Positions 30,427-40,082 of a stretch of DNA of 64,000 bases are shown here, in pieces. The DNA comes from Filimonas effusa. GTDB lineage: Bacteria > Bacteroidota > Bacteroidia > Chitinophagales > Chitinophagaceae. A model generated the notes under the pieces. The model saw only the letters and a list, made by a program, of their open reading frames with translations. It did not search any database and was not told the origin of the DNA. The stretch covers positions 372,001-436,000 of the forward strand of contig NZ_SDHZ01000001.1 in the NCBI RefSeq assembly GCF_004118675.1, read 5' to 3'. The position numbers and the translations under genes are program-made. Position 1 is the first letter of the stretch. Every line of letters starts with the position of its first letter.

Positions 30427-32196
30427 TTACCGGGCTTCGAACTTCCACCAGTCGAAATTGAATAAGGTGCCGCCGTTGCCTTTAAAAACGAAATAGATAT
30501 CATGACGGCCACTTATTTTTTTAATGGAGGTAGATACGTTTTGCCAGTTTTGCGCTCCCCCCGTATTAACTACCTTGCATATGCCCGCAATGGGGCCGCC
30601 GACACTATCTAAACGAATCTCAATAACACCGCCTTGTGATTCCGAAGCCACGTTCGCTTGAAATTGTTGTGCCCCTTTTTTGAAGTCGACATTGCGTACT
30701 TTAACATAGCCTCCATCGCGAATGTCGGTTACATATCCTACATTATTATCATTGAAGGCTGTTTCTACTCCTTCTGCCCACGCAATGGTTTCCGCTTCCT
30801 GGCATATAAACGGATTTATATTGCCAACGCCTTTTGAAATACCAGGTGTAGGTATTACCCTCGCTATGGTGCCATCTGCCTTGATTTGAAGTTCGTCTAC
30901 GCAAACCGACCGGTTAAAACCGCCGCCGCCGGCCAGCGCCCCATTGTGATAAAACAAGTACGTTTTGCCCTTGTAGTCCACTACGCCAGGATGATTGGTG
31001 AAGGCGCCTCCCTTTTTGATTATATCCATTACCGTATCCCGGTAAGTCCAGGGACCGGCAGCTGTTGGGCTGGTGCTATAAGCTAAATGTTCGGGCACAC
31101 CACCCGCTGGGTAAAAAAGATAGTATAATTTGTTGCGTTTATACAGCCACGGGCCTTCTTCATAAGTGGTAAACCGCTTTTCTGTACTATTAACCGCGCC
31201 GCGTATCTTGTTGGCGAAAACTTCCTTTTTATCGGCGGCAATAGGTTGTACGCCAATAGTATTGTCATAAGATAACATATCGGGGTTAAGCTTCACATGC
31301 CAAAGCGCTGAATTACCCCAGGTTAACCATGGTTGTTTTGTCTCGTCTACAATAACAGTTGGATTGATATTGCCATCGCTGCAATTTTCCGTGATTAGTG
31401 GTTTGCCCAGTACGTCGGTAAATGGCCCGATAGCCTTGTCTCCAACCGCTACGCCAATTACTTTTTTGTGCGTACTTTTATCGATAGCGCTTACATACCA
31501 GTAGTATTTATTATCAGTCTCGCTTTTTACGCTATGAGAAGCCAGCCCATCTATCGATGCTGCCCAGGCAAATGTATGGTGTGCATGAAGGATACGTAGT
31601 TTGAATGCCTCGTCTGTTAATGGAACCTGTACAATACCTGTTGTTTGATCGTAAGACGTCATGTCTCCATTAAGTTTCACATAATACAGGTGCGGGTTAC
31701 CCCAATATAGGTAAGCCTGGCCGTCATCATCTATAAACACACTCGGGTCAATATATCCCCAGCCTCCGGTGATAAGTGGCGCTCCCAGGGCGTCTGTAAA
31801 CGGACCGGTCGCCTTGTCTGATACCGCTACGCCGATAGACATGCCCTTACCTCTGGCATTCACAGGTACATACCAGTAGAATTTGCCGTTACGATGAATA
31901 CACTGGCCCGCCCAGGCATCCTTATCAGCCCATTTAAATGTTTTAAGTGATAACGGCGAACCATGGTGCGTCCAGTTGACCATGTCGGTGGTGGAATACA
32001 CATGCCAGTCTTTCATGACAAACCAGGTCGATTTGTCCTCGTCATGGCTGGTGTACAAAAACAATGTGTCCTTGTACACCATTGGAGCAGGATCCGCCGT
32101 ATAAATAGTTTGGATAATAGGATTTTGTGCATGGCTGCCGGTTATTTTGGCCAGGCATATGAATAGCACAATAAGGCTGGAAAGAGATATTTTCAT
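30427..32196 (-). CDS. GH43 with internal blade duplication and C-terminal CBM6
   Basis: 589 aa from the ATG giving MKISLSSLIVLFICLAKI (the longer frame adds 12 non-signal codons). GH43 residues are Asp35 in YTADPAPM, Asp150 in GYIDPSVFIDDDG and Glu347 in YEEGPWLYK. Unusually, the stretch about 101-193 (NGKFYWY, IGVAVSDKATGPFTD, DPSVFIDDDGQAYLYWGN, YYVKLNGDM) recurs at about 226-320 (NKYYWY, IGVAVGDKAIGPFTD, NPTVIVDETKQPWLTWGN, WHVKLNPDM). The second copy has Asn in place of the key Asp. A CBM6 covers about 460-589 (EAETIAWAEGVE to FNFDWWKFEAR). It probably acts on arabinoxylan; the catalytic Glu is after the second copy. Confidence 0.88.
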   Translation of the reverse strand: MKISLSSLIVLFICLAKITGSHAQNPIIQTIYTADPAPMVYKDTLFLYTSHDEDKSTWFVMKDWHVYSTTDMVNWTHHGSPLSLKTFKWADKDAWAGQCIHRNGKFYWYVPVNARGKGMSIGVAVSDKATGPFTDALGAPLITGGWGYIDPSVFIDDDGQAYLYWGNPHLYYVKLNGDMTSYDQTTGIVQVPLTDEAFKLRILHAHHTFAWAASIDGLASHSVKSETDNKYYWYVSAIDKSTHKKVIGVAVGDKAIGPFTDVLGKPLITENCSDGNINPTVIVDETKQPWLTWGNSALWHVKLNPDMLSYDNTIGVQPIAADKKEVFANKIRGAVNSTEKRFTTYEEGPWLYKRNKLYYLFYPAGGVPEHLAYSTSPTAAGPWTYRDTVMDIIKKGGAFTNHPGVVDYKGKTYLFYHNGALAGGGGFNRSVCVDELQIKADGTIARVIPTPGISKGVGNINPFICQEAETIAWAEGVETAFNDNNVGYVTDIRDGGYVKVRNVDFKKGAQQFQANVASESQGGVIEIRLDSVGGPIAGICKVVNTGGAQNWQNVSTSIKKISGRHDIYFVFKGNGGTLFNFDWWKFEAR

Positions 32197-32354
32197 TGCT
32201 TTGATTGTTCTGTTCGGGGGAATCAGCGGCAAAGCATGATGGCAAACATTCTCTGCTGATAACCATTACAAAAATATCCAGGAAGCCCCGTTGGCTAATG
32301 GAACATTTGTCAAAATCAATGCAACAGATGTCGAAAATAGCCCTGATCGAACCA

Positions 32355-35000
32355 TTACCGCCCGGCTGTAGATCCAATTATAGCTGTATCTGTTACCATA
32401 ACCTTTATCATTCGTAAATCTTTCTCCGCTGAGCTGTTTCCATACCATAATTCGTATGTGCCGGGAATCACAGCCACTTCCCGCAAGGCTGTATCGTAAA
32501 AAGCAAATGCCTCACGCGGTAGTTGAATATTTGCTTCCATGGAAGCACCCGCACCCAATGTTACCTTTTTAAATCCCCGCAGTGTTTTTAACAACCCGCT
32601 CGTATCGCTTTCCTTGCGTATATATACCTGGATTAGTTCTGAGCCGCTGCGCTTGCCCTTGTTGACTACCGGAATGGTTAAGGCTAACGATCGATGGTTA
32701 TTGCTGGCCCAGGAACCAACACGGGCCTCGCCTATGGAAAAGTGGGTATAACTCATCCCAAACCCAAATGGAAACAGCGCATCCGACATAAAGCGATAGG
32801 TCCGGCCTTTCATAGAGTAATCTTCAAAATCCGGCAGTTGAGAAAGACTTCTGTAAAAGGTGATAGGAAGTTTACCAGACGGGTTATAATCGCCGAAAAG
32901 TACATCTGCCACGGCTTGTCCACCGGATTCGCCGCCATACCACGCTTGTAAAATAGCATCGCAACTCTCCGTTTCAGGGCCCAGTGCAATAGCTGAACCG
33001 GAACAATTGACAAAGATCACTGTTTTGCCTGCCGCTTTTAATGCTCTCAAACAGTTACGCTGTACCTCCGGTAATTCAATATCGGTTCGGTCGCCGCCTT
33101 TGAAGCCAGGATAAGATACCGGCATCTCTTCTCCTTCCAGCAGCGTAGACAACCCGCCTGCAAATACCACCGTTTTTACACCTTTTAAACGGTTGATCAA
33201 TGCACTGAAATCGATGTCCACTTCCTTTCCAAAATCAAATTCGAGGTTAGCCTGCCAGTTATTTAACTGGGCATAGCGGATTTCAATACGATATTGTTTT
33301 CCTTTTTCCACGGAATAGGGGATACGGGACGGTAATGTACGCCAGTTGTGATACTTCGCTATGGAAGAATCATTGATAAATAGTTCGAAATAACCCGTAG
33401 CGCCGCATTTAAAAACAATATCTTCTGTGCGCAACGCGGTATATACGGCCTCATAGGTAGCCGAAAATGCTTCCAGAGGCACTCCGGATGCAAATTCATG
33501 CTGACCCGCAGTCGTAAGTTTGAAGGAATGCGACAATTGTTGGGTGATTAATGGTTTGCCTGCAAAATCACGGTTATTCCAATAGCTGGCTTTAAAACCG
33601 GTTTTGCCTGCGGCGACTGACTCGGAGAAATAACTCTGCGTTACTTTGTTTTCTACCAGGTCGCAGGCTTTATCGTATATCACTTTGCCAGCCCCCATTT
33701 TGGAGCGAATGCCTTGTAGTATTGTTATGGTTCTTATCGGCGTACCGTTATAGTTGCCCCAGAGCATGGGAGCATTGTCGGCGTTAGGACCTATAACAGC
33801 GATCGTGGATGCAGACTTCGATAGTGGCAATACCTCCTGTTTGTTTTGCAGTAAGGTCATCGATTTTTGCGCCATTTGCAGCGCTAACTGCCTGTGTGCT
33901 TCATTGTTGACGACAGAAATAGGAATAGCCGCCCACGGAACCAGGGCATCATCGTCCATATCTCCCAGTTCAAAGCGTGCCGCAAGTATACGCATCAGGT
34001 GTTTATCCACTTCCGCTACGGTAATAAGTCCCCTGGCTACTGCATCGGGAATATTGGCAAAAGCATATCCTTCCCATACGCATTCTACATCTGTACCGGC
34101 CAGTACGCCTTTGGAGGCGGCTTGTACGGCATTGGAAGATACTTTATGGCTGGAATAAAAATCCGTAATAGCGCCGCAATCCGATACTACCAGGTAGGGA
34201 AATTTCCATTGCTCCCGCAGAATGGTTTGTAGTAAACGGCTGTTGCCGCAACAGGGCTCATCATCCAGGCGCTGATAGGCGCACATCACCTGTCGCACTT
34301 CTGCTTCCTGTACCAGCGATTTAAAAGCCGGCAGGTACGTGTCCCACAGATCCCGCGGCGATACATTGTTCAGGTTCAGTTCATGGCGGCTCCATTCAGG
34401 ACCGGAATGCACGGCAAAATGCTTCGCGCACGCAAGCAGCTTCCTGTATTTGGCATCGGCAGGCCCTTGCAAACCCTTTACTACTGCTACGCCCATACGG
34501 GAAGTCAGGTAAGGATCTTCTCCATAAGTTTCCTGGCCGCGACCCCATCGGGGGTCGCGGAAGATATTGATGTTAGGTGTCCATACCGAAAGACCCAGGA
34601 AACGCTTGCTCGTCTTGCCATTGCGAAGCGCATGATGATATTTAGCCCTTGTTTCATCCGAAGCAGCATCGAAAATTTGATACACCAGCGAATCGTCGAA
34701 CGAAGCGGCCATGCCTATAGGTTCGGGAAACACCGTAACGCTGTCGTTATTTGCCAGCCCGTGCAACGCTTCACTCCACCAACTGAATCGTTTGATCCCC
34801 AACCGGGGAATGGCATCCGATTCATCCATCATCAGTATTGCTTTTTCCTCAAGTGTAAGCCTGGGAATGAGATCTGCTGCTCTCTCGTTGGGCTTTAATG
34901 CCGGGTTCTGATAACGATATTGCTGCCCTGTTGCTGCAATAGACAATAATAAAAATCCTGCCCAGCCATATTGCATCCATTTCATGCTGCGTTCTTTCAT
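32355..35000 (-). CDS. GH3 beta-xylosidase-type enzyme with PA14 insertion
   Basis: 881 aa with signal peptide (LLLSIAATGQQ); Met6 is an alternative start. The (beta/alpha)8 domain carries ACAKHFAVHSGPEWSRH and nucleophile Asp274 in VVSDCGAITDFY. The second domain has YGGESGGQAVADVLFGDYNPSGKLP, with a likely acid/base Glu. A PA14-like domain is inserted at about 467-590 (FKASYWNNRDFAGKPL, YFELFINDSSIAKYHNW), and a fibronectin-III-like domain ends the protein. This layout is common in GH3 xylan beta-xylosidases of PULs. It follows SusD by 27 bp and is the first enzyme of the operon, consistent with a main xylose-releasing role in the periplasm. Confidence 0.92.
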   Translation of the reverse strand: MKERSMKWMQYGWAGFLLLSIAATGQQYRYQNPALKPNERAADLIPRLTLEEKAILMMDESDAIPRLGIKRFSWWSEALHGLANNDSVTVFPEPIGMAASFDDSLVYQIFDAASDETRAKYHHALRNGKTSKRFLGLSVWTPNINIFRDPRWGRGQETYGEDPYLTSRMGVAVVKGLQGPADAKYRKLLACAKHFAVHSGPEWSRHELNLNNVSPRDLWDTYLPAFKSLVQEAEVRQVMCAYQRLDDEPCCGNSRLLQTILREQWKFPYLVVSDCGAITDFYSSHKVSSNAVQAASKGVLAGTDVECVWEGYAFANIPDAVARGLITVAEVDKHLMRILAARFELGDMDDDALVPWAAIPISVVNNEAHRQLALQMAQKSMTLLQNKQEVLPLSKSASTIAVIGPNADNAPMLWGNYNGTPIRTITILQGIRSKMGAGKVIYDKACDLVENKVTQSYFSESVAAGKTGFKASYWNNRDFAGKPLITQQLSHSFKLTTAGQHEFASGVPLEAFSATYEAVYTALRTEDIVFKCGATGYFELFINDSSIAKYHNWRTLPSRIPYSVEKGKQYRIEIRYAQLNNWQANLEFDFGKEVDIDFSALINRLKGVKTVVFAGGLSTLLEGEEMPVSYPGFKGGDRTDIELPEVQRNCLRALKAAGKTVIFVNCSGSAIALGPETESCDAILQAWYGGESGGQAVADVLFGDYNPSGKLPITFYRSLSQLPDFEDYSMKGRTYRFMSDALFPFGFGMSYTHFSIGEARVGSWASNNHRSLALTIPVVNKGKRSGSELIQVYIRKESDTSGLLKTLRGFKKVTLGAGASMEANIQLPREAFAFYDTALREVAVIPGTYELWYGNSSAEKDLRMIKVMVTDTAIIGSTAGR

Positions 35001-35027
35001 GCCTTTCTGTTTGTCTGTAATTACTAA

Positions 35028-36635
35028 TTACCGGTTCATATCATTTCCTTTCAGTTTCTTATTATTATCCAGTTCTGCTTGCGGAAAAGGATAATAAGTG
35101 GCTTTAGGCTGCCAGCCCAGTGCTTTTAAGGGTTCTAGCCATTTGGCATCGGCCATGCCCCATCTCAGCAAATCGAAATAGCGGAGATACTCTCCGCAGA
35201 ACTCTACAAACCGCTCATGCTGTATGATGTTCTTTATATTATTCAGTCGTACGCCGTTGATTGTGGTATCTTTTGCCAGCAAACCGTTAACATCGGGTAT
35301 GGTGCCGGGAGAATGCTGATACCACAGGTGTGGCTGCTCTGTAGGTACAACATTGTTCGCTCTTGCCCGAACCATATTGATGTAGGTCTTGGCTCCTTCT
35401 ATATCACCTCCTTCGTTCAGGCATTCTGCATACATAAGTAGTACATCGGCATAACGAAGTAATCTGTCATTGATACCATCATCGATATCAGCTACCTGCA
35501 CGTCAGGACAATATTTCCGCGTGCCATAAAAATCTTTATTGGTAGCAAGATGGGCCATCCAGTAGTCGTAATCTGTTACCTTACCGTCTATTTGCGTGTA
35601 GTAAGCGCCTTTGTCGCACCAGAGTGTCATATATTTACGCGGATCGCCCGGTTCAAATTCAGTATAGGTCTTTTTATTGGGTGCCAGGTTCCACCAGGCA
35701 CCGCCGGTGCCGTCAAACATGCCTATTTCCTGCCATCTCCAGGAACACGACATATCATCGCCCAACCATCCGGGACCATTGAACATTTGTACTTCAAATA
35801 CCGACTCGGCATTGTTCTCCGTCGCTTCAAGGGAGTTGTCTCGGAAATTAGCGACCAGTTGGTATTCCTTACTATCGATAACATTCTTTAATTGTTCTTT
35901 TGCCTTATCGAATTCTGCAGGTTTTCCTGCTTCAAGAAGGGGACGGTACAGGTATGCTTTCGCGAGGTACGACTGTGCAGCGCCTTTAGTGGCACGGCCT
36001 TTAAAAGTACTGTTGGCATACATCGCACTTCTTAATGGCAGCAGCTTGGCGGCTTCCTGGAAATCGTTGATGATCCGTGCATATATCTGGCCTGGTGTTG
36101 AATTGGTAGGGTAATAGTCGGCATCGCTTGCCGCCGGCTTTTCTATCAGCGGTACTGTTTCTCCAAATAACAGGCAAAGATGCATATAATGCAGCCCTCT
36201 GAGAAAATGAGCTTCACCCAGTAATCTGTCTTTTACAGCCGCGTCAATAGTGCCTTTGTAATTCTCTATACCCTGTAAAGCCATATTGGCCGCAAATACG
36301 CCGTTCCAGAAATCCTTCCAGGTATTCAGCGCCATGCCGTCGCTCGAAGGGGTATTGTAGGTATCCTGGTACATAGGTTCCCATTTGAATGTATGGGTAA
36401 AATCATCACCCGGCGCCAGTAACTCGTAATACAGCGATCTGGCATAACCTCCCTGCACCTTACCTATGATGGCTTGATAAGCCGGGATCACAGCCGCTTC
36501 CAGTTCTGCTACGTTTTTATAATAGGTGCCTATCGATACCTCCTGTGGATTCGTAAGATCCATATTAGGCTTACAACCACTCAGGAAGGATAGGACAGTG
36601 AAAATAACAGCGATTATTGTCGTATATCTTTTCAT
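35028..36635 (-). CDS. SusD/RagB-family outer-membrane lipoprotein of the central PUL
   Basis: 535 aa with lipobox FLSGC and Cys21. SusD hallmarks are GEAHFLRGLHYMHLCLLFGE (about 145-165) and the C-terminal IIQHERFVEFCGEYLRYFDLLRW. It also has RLLRYADVLLMYAECLNEGG. It forms the glycan-binding lid for the SusC encoded 26 bp upstream. The downstream enzymes imply xylan-derived oligosaccharide ligands. Confidence 0.95.
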   Translation of the reverse strand: MKRYTTIIAVIFTVLSFLSGCKPNMDLTNPQEVSIGTYYKNVAELEAAVIPAYQAIIGKVQGGYARSLYYELLAPGDDFTHTFKWEPMYQDTYNTPSSDGMALNTWKDFWNGVFAANMALQGIENYKGTIDAAVKDRLLGEAHFLRGLHYMHLCLLFGETVPLIEKPAASDADYYPTNSTPGQIYARIINDFQEAAKLLPLRSAMYANSTFKGRATKGAAQSYLAKAYLYRPLLEAGKPAEFDKAKEQLKNVIDSKEYQLVANFRDNSLEATENNAESVFEVQMFNGPGWLGDDMSCSWRWQEIGMFDGTGGAWWNLAPNKKTYTEFEPGDPRKYMTLWCDKGAYYTQIDGKVTDYDYWMAHLATNKDFYGTRKYCPDVQVADIDDGINDRLLRYADVLLMYAECLNEGGDIEGAKTYINMVRARANNVVPTEQPHLWYQHSPGTIPDVNGLLAKDTTINGVRLNNIKNIIQHERFVEFCGEYLRYFDLLRWGMADAKWLEPLKALGWQPKATYYPFPQAELDNNKKLKGNDMNR

Positions 36636-36661
36636 ATGGATTCGCTTTAATTGATGGTTCT

Positions 36662-39600
36662 CTAAAAGGTAAACATGGCCCCGATAAAGTATTCTTTGGC
36701 ATTGGGGAAAGTAATGCCCCAGGGAAGTTGAGCATCGATACCCCTGTTAAGGTTATAACGTCCGTTGTTGAGACTATTGTCTGAAGCTACTTCCGGATCA
36801 TAACCCGTGTACTTCGTAAACGTCAGCAGGTTTTTAGCCCCCACGTAAAAGCGCAGGTTATCTATCTTCAGCCTGCTGAGTGTTGATTTGGGTAAAGTAT
36901 AGCCAATATTCAGTACTTTCAGACGCAGGTAAGAACCGCTTTCAACAAATCGCCTGGAAGCCCGCAGGTTCTGGTTGGGATCTCCTAATACAGCCCTTGG
37001 CATATCTGTGTTTACATTACGGGGATACACGGTTGTTACACCGGATATCGGGTTCTTGAATACCAGTTCTTCTGCACGGTAACGATCAAGAGTGGTGGTG
37101 AAATTGTTATAGTAATGATACATGCCTTCACCCCAGTATTTGCTGTTGTTATAAATGTCATTACCATAACTGCCCTGCCAGATCATCGAAAAGTCAAATG
37201 TGCCGAATCCTGTCTGGTAACTGGCGTCTGTACTGAATCCATAACTGAATTTGGGGATAGGGTTACCGATAAAACCTTTGTCCGCGGCATTCAGTGCGCC
37301 GTCTCCTGTAACATCCTTGAAACGTACATCGCCTAACTCCGCCTTAGGGGCAAATGCTTTATCTGCATCCAATTGTGCTTTAGTCGTATAAAGCCCGTCT
37401 GTTTGATAACCCCAGAACTGGCCTATTGAATACCCTACGGCAGTACGGGTTACATTTTCTCCTCCTGGACTAACACCACCTGCCAGGATTTCATTACCGT
37501 TACCCAGGCTTAAAACTCTGTTTTTTACAATAGAAATATTGCCGGATATAGCATATGTCAGCTTATTGCGCGATTGACGGAAGGTTGTCGCAATTTCAAC
37601 GCCTTTGTTACTGATGCTGCCTGCATTTAAAGTCGGGAAATTATCGATATAACCCGCTGCATACGAGATCGGCACGTTCACCAGCATATCCTGTGTCTTC
37701 TTATTAAAATAATCTACTGTAATAGTGAGTTGATTACTGAACAACGACAGGTCCATGCCCAGATCAGTAGAATATTGGCTTTCCCATTTAACATTAGGGT
37801 TAGCGGGGGTAGTGGGTAATGCACCTGTTACTTTTACATTATTCAGGTAATACCACACGTGGTCGAAACTCACCGTACTCTGGTATTGATAAGGACTGAT
37901 ATCTGAATTGCCTAATAAGCCATAGCTGCCGCGCAGTTTTAAATCACTGATAAACGGAACGCTGCGCATAAACTTTTCCTGTCCTATCCGCCATGCAGCA
38001 GAAAAAGAAGGAAAGTTGCCATAACGATGATTGCTGCTGAAATTGGCAGAACCGTCACGACGAAAATTAGCTGTGAGCATATACTTGCTGTCATAGCTAT
38101 AGTTGATGCGGCCCAGTAAGGAATAGATAGCTGTTTGACCGATGCCTGACCCCACTATTTTAGAGCCGGCATCTTGTGTTAATCCCAATATCAATAGATC
38201 AGGACTTGGCAGCGCACGGGCGCCCGCATTTAATGCTTTGTATCTCGAATGCTCTGAAGTGATACCCGCTAATGCACTGAAATTATGTTTGCCGATTATT
38301 TTGTCATACGTAATTGTATTTTCATACAGGTACCTGTTGTTCTGACTATTTGAAATGGTTAATTCATCTGGGGTATGATTCTGGTATTGACCAACGGAAT
38401 AGGCAGAAATATAGTTCTGCGTTCTGCCGCGGGAGAAATCCAGCCCCATATTGAATTTGTAGCGAAGGCCCGGTATAAATTCATAAATAGCCCAGAAATT
38501 GCCGTTGGCAGAAAAATTGTCGGTGTTGTTGTCATTCAGGTAAGCATTGGCTAATGCACTGGCTACATCGGTGCCATTACCCGCACCCGCGAATCCGGTA
38601 GTACTGTTGGGATCATAAATAGGTAGGGTAGAAGACCAGCGCTGTGCATCTATGAGGTTTTTATTGCTCCAGTCACGCGTGTTGTAGTTGATCAATACTG
38701 TTTCTCCTATTTTTAATTTGCCTTTCGTCAGGTCCGAAATGAACTGGATGCCGTAGTTCTTGTAATGGTCCTTTATGATAACAGGTTTATCTTCAGCATA
38801 CGTGGCGTTTACACGAAATCTTGCAGATTCCGAACCGCCACTTAGACTTAGGTTGTGCTTCTGATAACTGCCTGTGCGTAGCAGCGCATCCACCATGTTG
38901 TAACCCTGGCCTATCTCTGCTGGTTTGGAAAGGGCAGGCAGATAGTCTGTTCTGGCAGGGTTCTGATTATACATTTCCTCGTTGATCAGCTCTGCCAGTT
39001 GCTGCCCGTTAAGTAAAGGAACACTACGTGTTATCTTCTTGATCGCAGTTAACCCGTTGTAGTCGAATTTAACGGCGCCTGAAGTACCTCTCTTGGTAGT
39101 GATAAGAATAACACCATTAGCTCCCCTTGCACCATAAATAGCGCACGACGCCGCATCTTTTAAGATTTGCAGGCTGGCAATGTTGTTTTCATCAGGTATG
39201 GCTCCACCGATCATGCCGTCTACAACATACAAAGGATCGGTATTGTTGATAGAACCAACTCCTCGGATTCTGATCTTATCACCTGTGATCTGAACACCTG
39301 GTACTGCACTCTGCAATATGGCCTGAAATCCCCCCGGCGTTTTTACTAGTTCTTTAGGAGCTACTGTCGCAATGGAGGACGAAAGATCTACTTTTTTCTG
39401 CGTTCCGTAACCTATTACGATAATGTCTGCCAGATCCCCCGATACAGCAGTCATTACTACGTCTATCTGCTGTTTGCCATTGATCGCTATTTCTACGGGT
39501 TTCATGCCCACATAAGAAATGACAAGTGTGCCGTTGAGCGCTTCCACGTCGATCTGAAATCTTCCGTCTTTATCAGTAGCAACCTGTTTGCTTGAATTTT

Positions 39601-40027
39601 TTAATTGTACCGTAGCACCTTCCAGTGGCTCCCCCTTACTGTTGCTTACCTTGCCCCGCAGCGGCACAGGTTGCATGGCTAGCAGGAACGCTTCGGCAGC
39701 TTGCGTGCTACTAAAAATAACAACCAGTTCATCAGAAAGAAAACGATAGGTAAGTCCCGTGTTGCGGAATAACTTGTCCAGCACTTCCTTTACAGGTGTG
39801 TTGGTAACATTGATAGATACCTTTTCGTTCTTGGAAAACATTTCGTCTTTGTAAACAAACCGGTAGCTGGATTGCTCCCGGATAGCATTAATGACTTGTA
39901 CAAGTTCAGCATTGGTGAATTTCAACGTTACGTTTTGCTGACTGTACCTGGCGAAGGAGGGCAATATAACAGCCAGTAGCCCAATCATCAATAACCCCAG
40001 TTTCAGAAAATGGGTTGATTTTTTCAT
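36662..40027 (-). CDS. SusC-family TonB-dependent transporter with N-terminal STN signalling domain
   Basis: 1121 aa. Signal peptide, then an STN (secretin/TonB short N-terminal) domain at about 32-110 (VTLKFTNAELVQVINAIREQ). A carboxypeptidase-regulatory-like domain follows at about 124-190 (PLRGKVSNSKGEPLEGATV), then the plug (PLYVVDGMIGGAIPD; DAASCAIYGARGANGVILI) and the barrel, ending IGAMFTF. An STN domain means the receptor can signal to an inner-membrane FecR anti-sigma factor. The FecR and ECF sigma genes lie directly upstream in the same orientation. It imports xylan-type oligosaccharides by inference from neighbours. Confidence 0.95.
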   Translation of the reverse strand: MKKSTHFLKLGLLMIGLLAVILPSFARYSQQNVTLKFTNAELVQVINAIREQSSYRFVYKDEMFSKNEKVSINVTNTPVKEVLDKLFRNTGLTYRFLSDELVVIFSSTQAAEAFLLAMQPVPLRGKVSNSKGEPLEGATVQLKNSSKQVATDKDGRFQIDVEALNGTLVISYVGMKPVEIAINGKQQIDVVMTAVSGDLADIIVIGYGTQKKVDLSSSIATVAPKELVKTPGGFQAILQSAVPGVQITGDKIRIRGVGSINNTDPLYVVDGMIGGAIPDENNIASLQILKDAASCAIYGARGANGVILITTKRGTSGAVKFDYNGLTAIKKITRSVPLLNGQQLAELINEEMYNQNPARTDYLPALSKPAEIGQGYNMVDALLRTGSYQKHNLSLSGGSESARFRVNATYAEDKPVIIKDHYKNYGIQFISDLTKGKLKIGETVLINYNTRDWSNKNLIDAQRWSSTLPIYDPNSTTGFAGAGNGTDVASALANAYLNDNNTDNFSANGNFWAIYEFIPGLRYKFNMGLDFSRGRTQNYISAYSVGQYQNHTPDELTISNSQNNRYLYENTITYDKIIGKHNFSALAGITSEHSRYKALNAGARALPSPDLLILGLTQDAGSKIVGSGIGQTAIYSLLGRINYSYDSKYMLTANFRRDGSANFSSNHRYGNFPSFSAAWRIGQEKFMRSVPFISDLKLRGSYGLLGNSDISPYQYQSTVSFDHVWYYLNNVKVTGALPTTPANPNVKWESQYSTDLGMDLSLFSNQLTITVDYFNKKTQDMLVNVPISYAAGYIDNFPTLNAGSISNKGVEIATTFRQSRNKLTYAISGNISIVKNRVLSLGNGNEILAGGVSPGGENVTRTAVGYSIGQFWGYQTDGLYTTKAQLDADKAFAPKAELGDVRFKDVTGDGALNAADKGFIGNPIPKFSYGFSTDASYQTGFGTFDFSMIWQGSYGNDIYNNSKYWGEGMYHYYNNFTTTLDRYRAEELVFKNPISGVTTVYPRNVNTDMPRAVLGDPNQNLRASRRFVESGSYLRLKVLNIGYTLPKSTLSRLKIDNLRFYVGAKNLLTFTKYTGYDPEVASDNSLNNGRYNLNRGIDAQLPWGITFPNAKEYFIGAMFTF

Positions 40028-40082
40028 AGCAATCGTTTTTGATAAAAAATAATAGAAGTAATATGGCGTTTAAAAAATGGAA

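Noticed and set aside
32197..32354. Possible small gene in the 158-bp gap between GH3 and GH43
   Set aside because: The open frames there are short, run into the neighbouring genes antisense, and resemble nothing recognisable.
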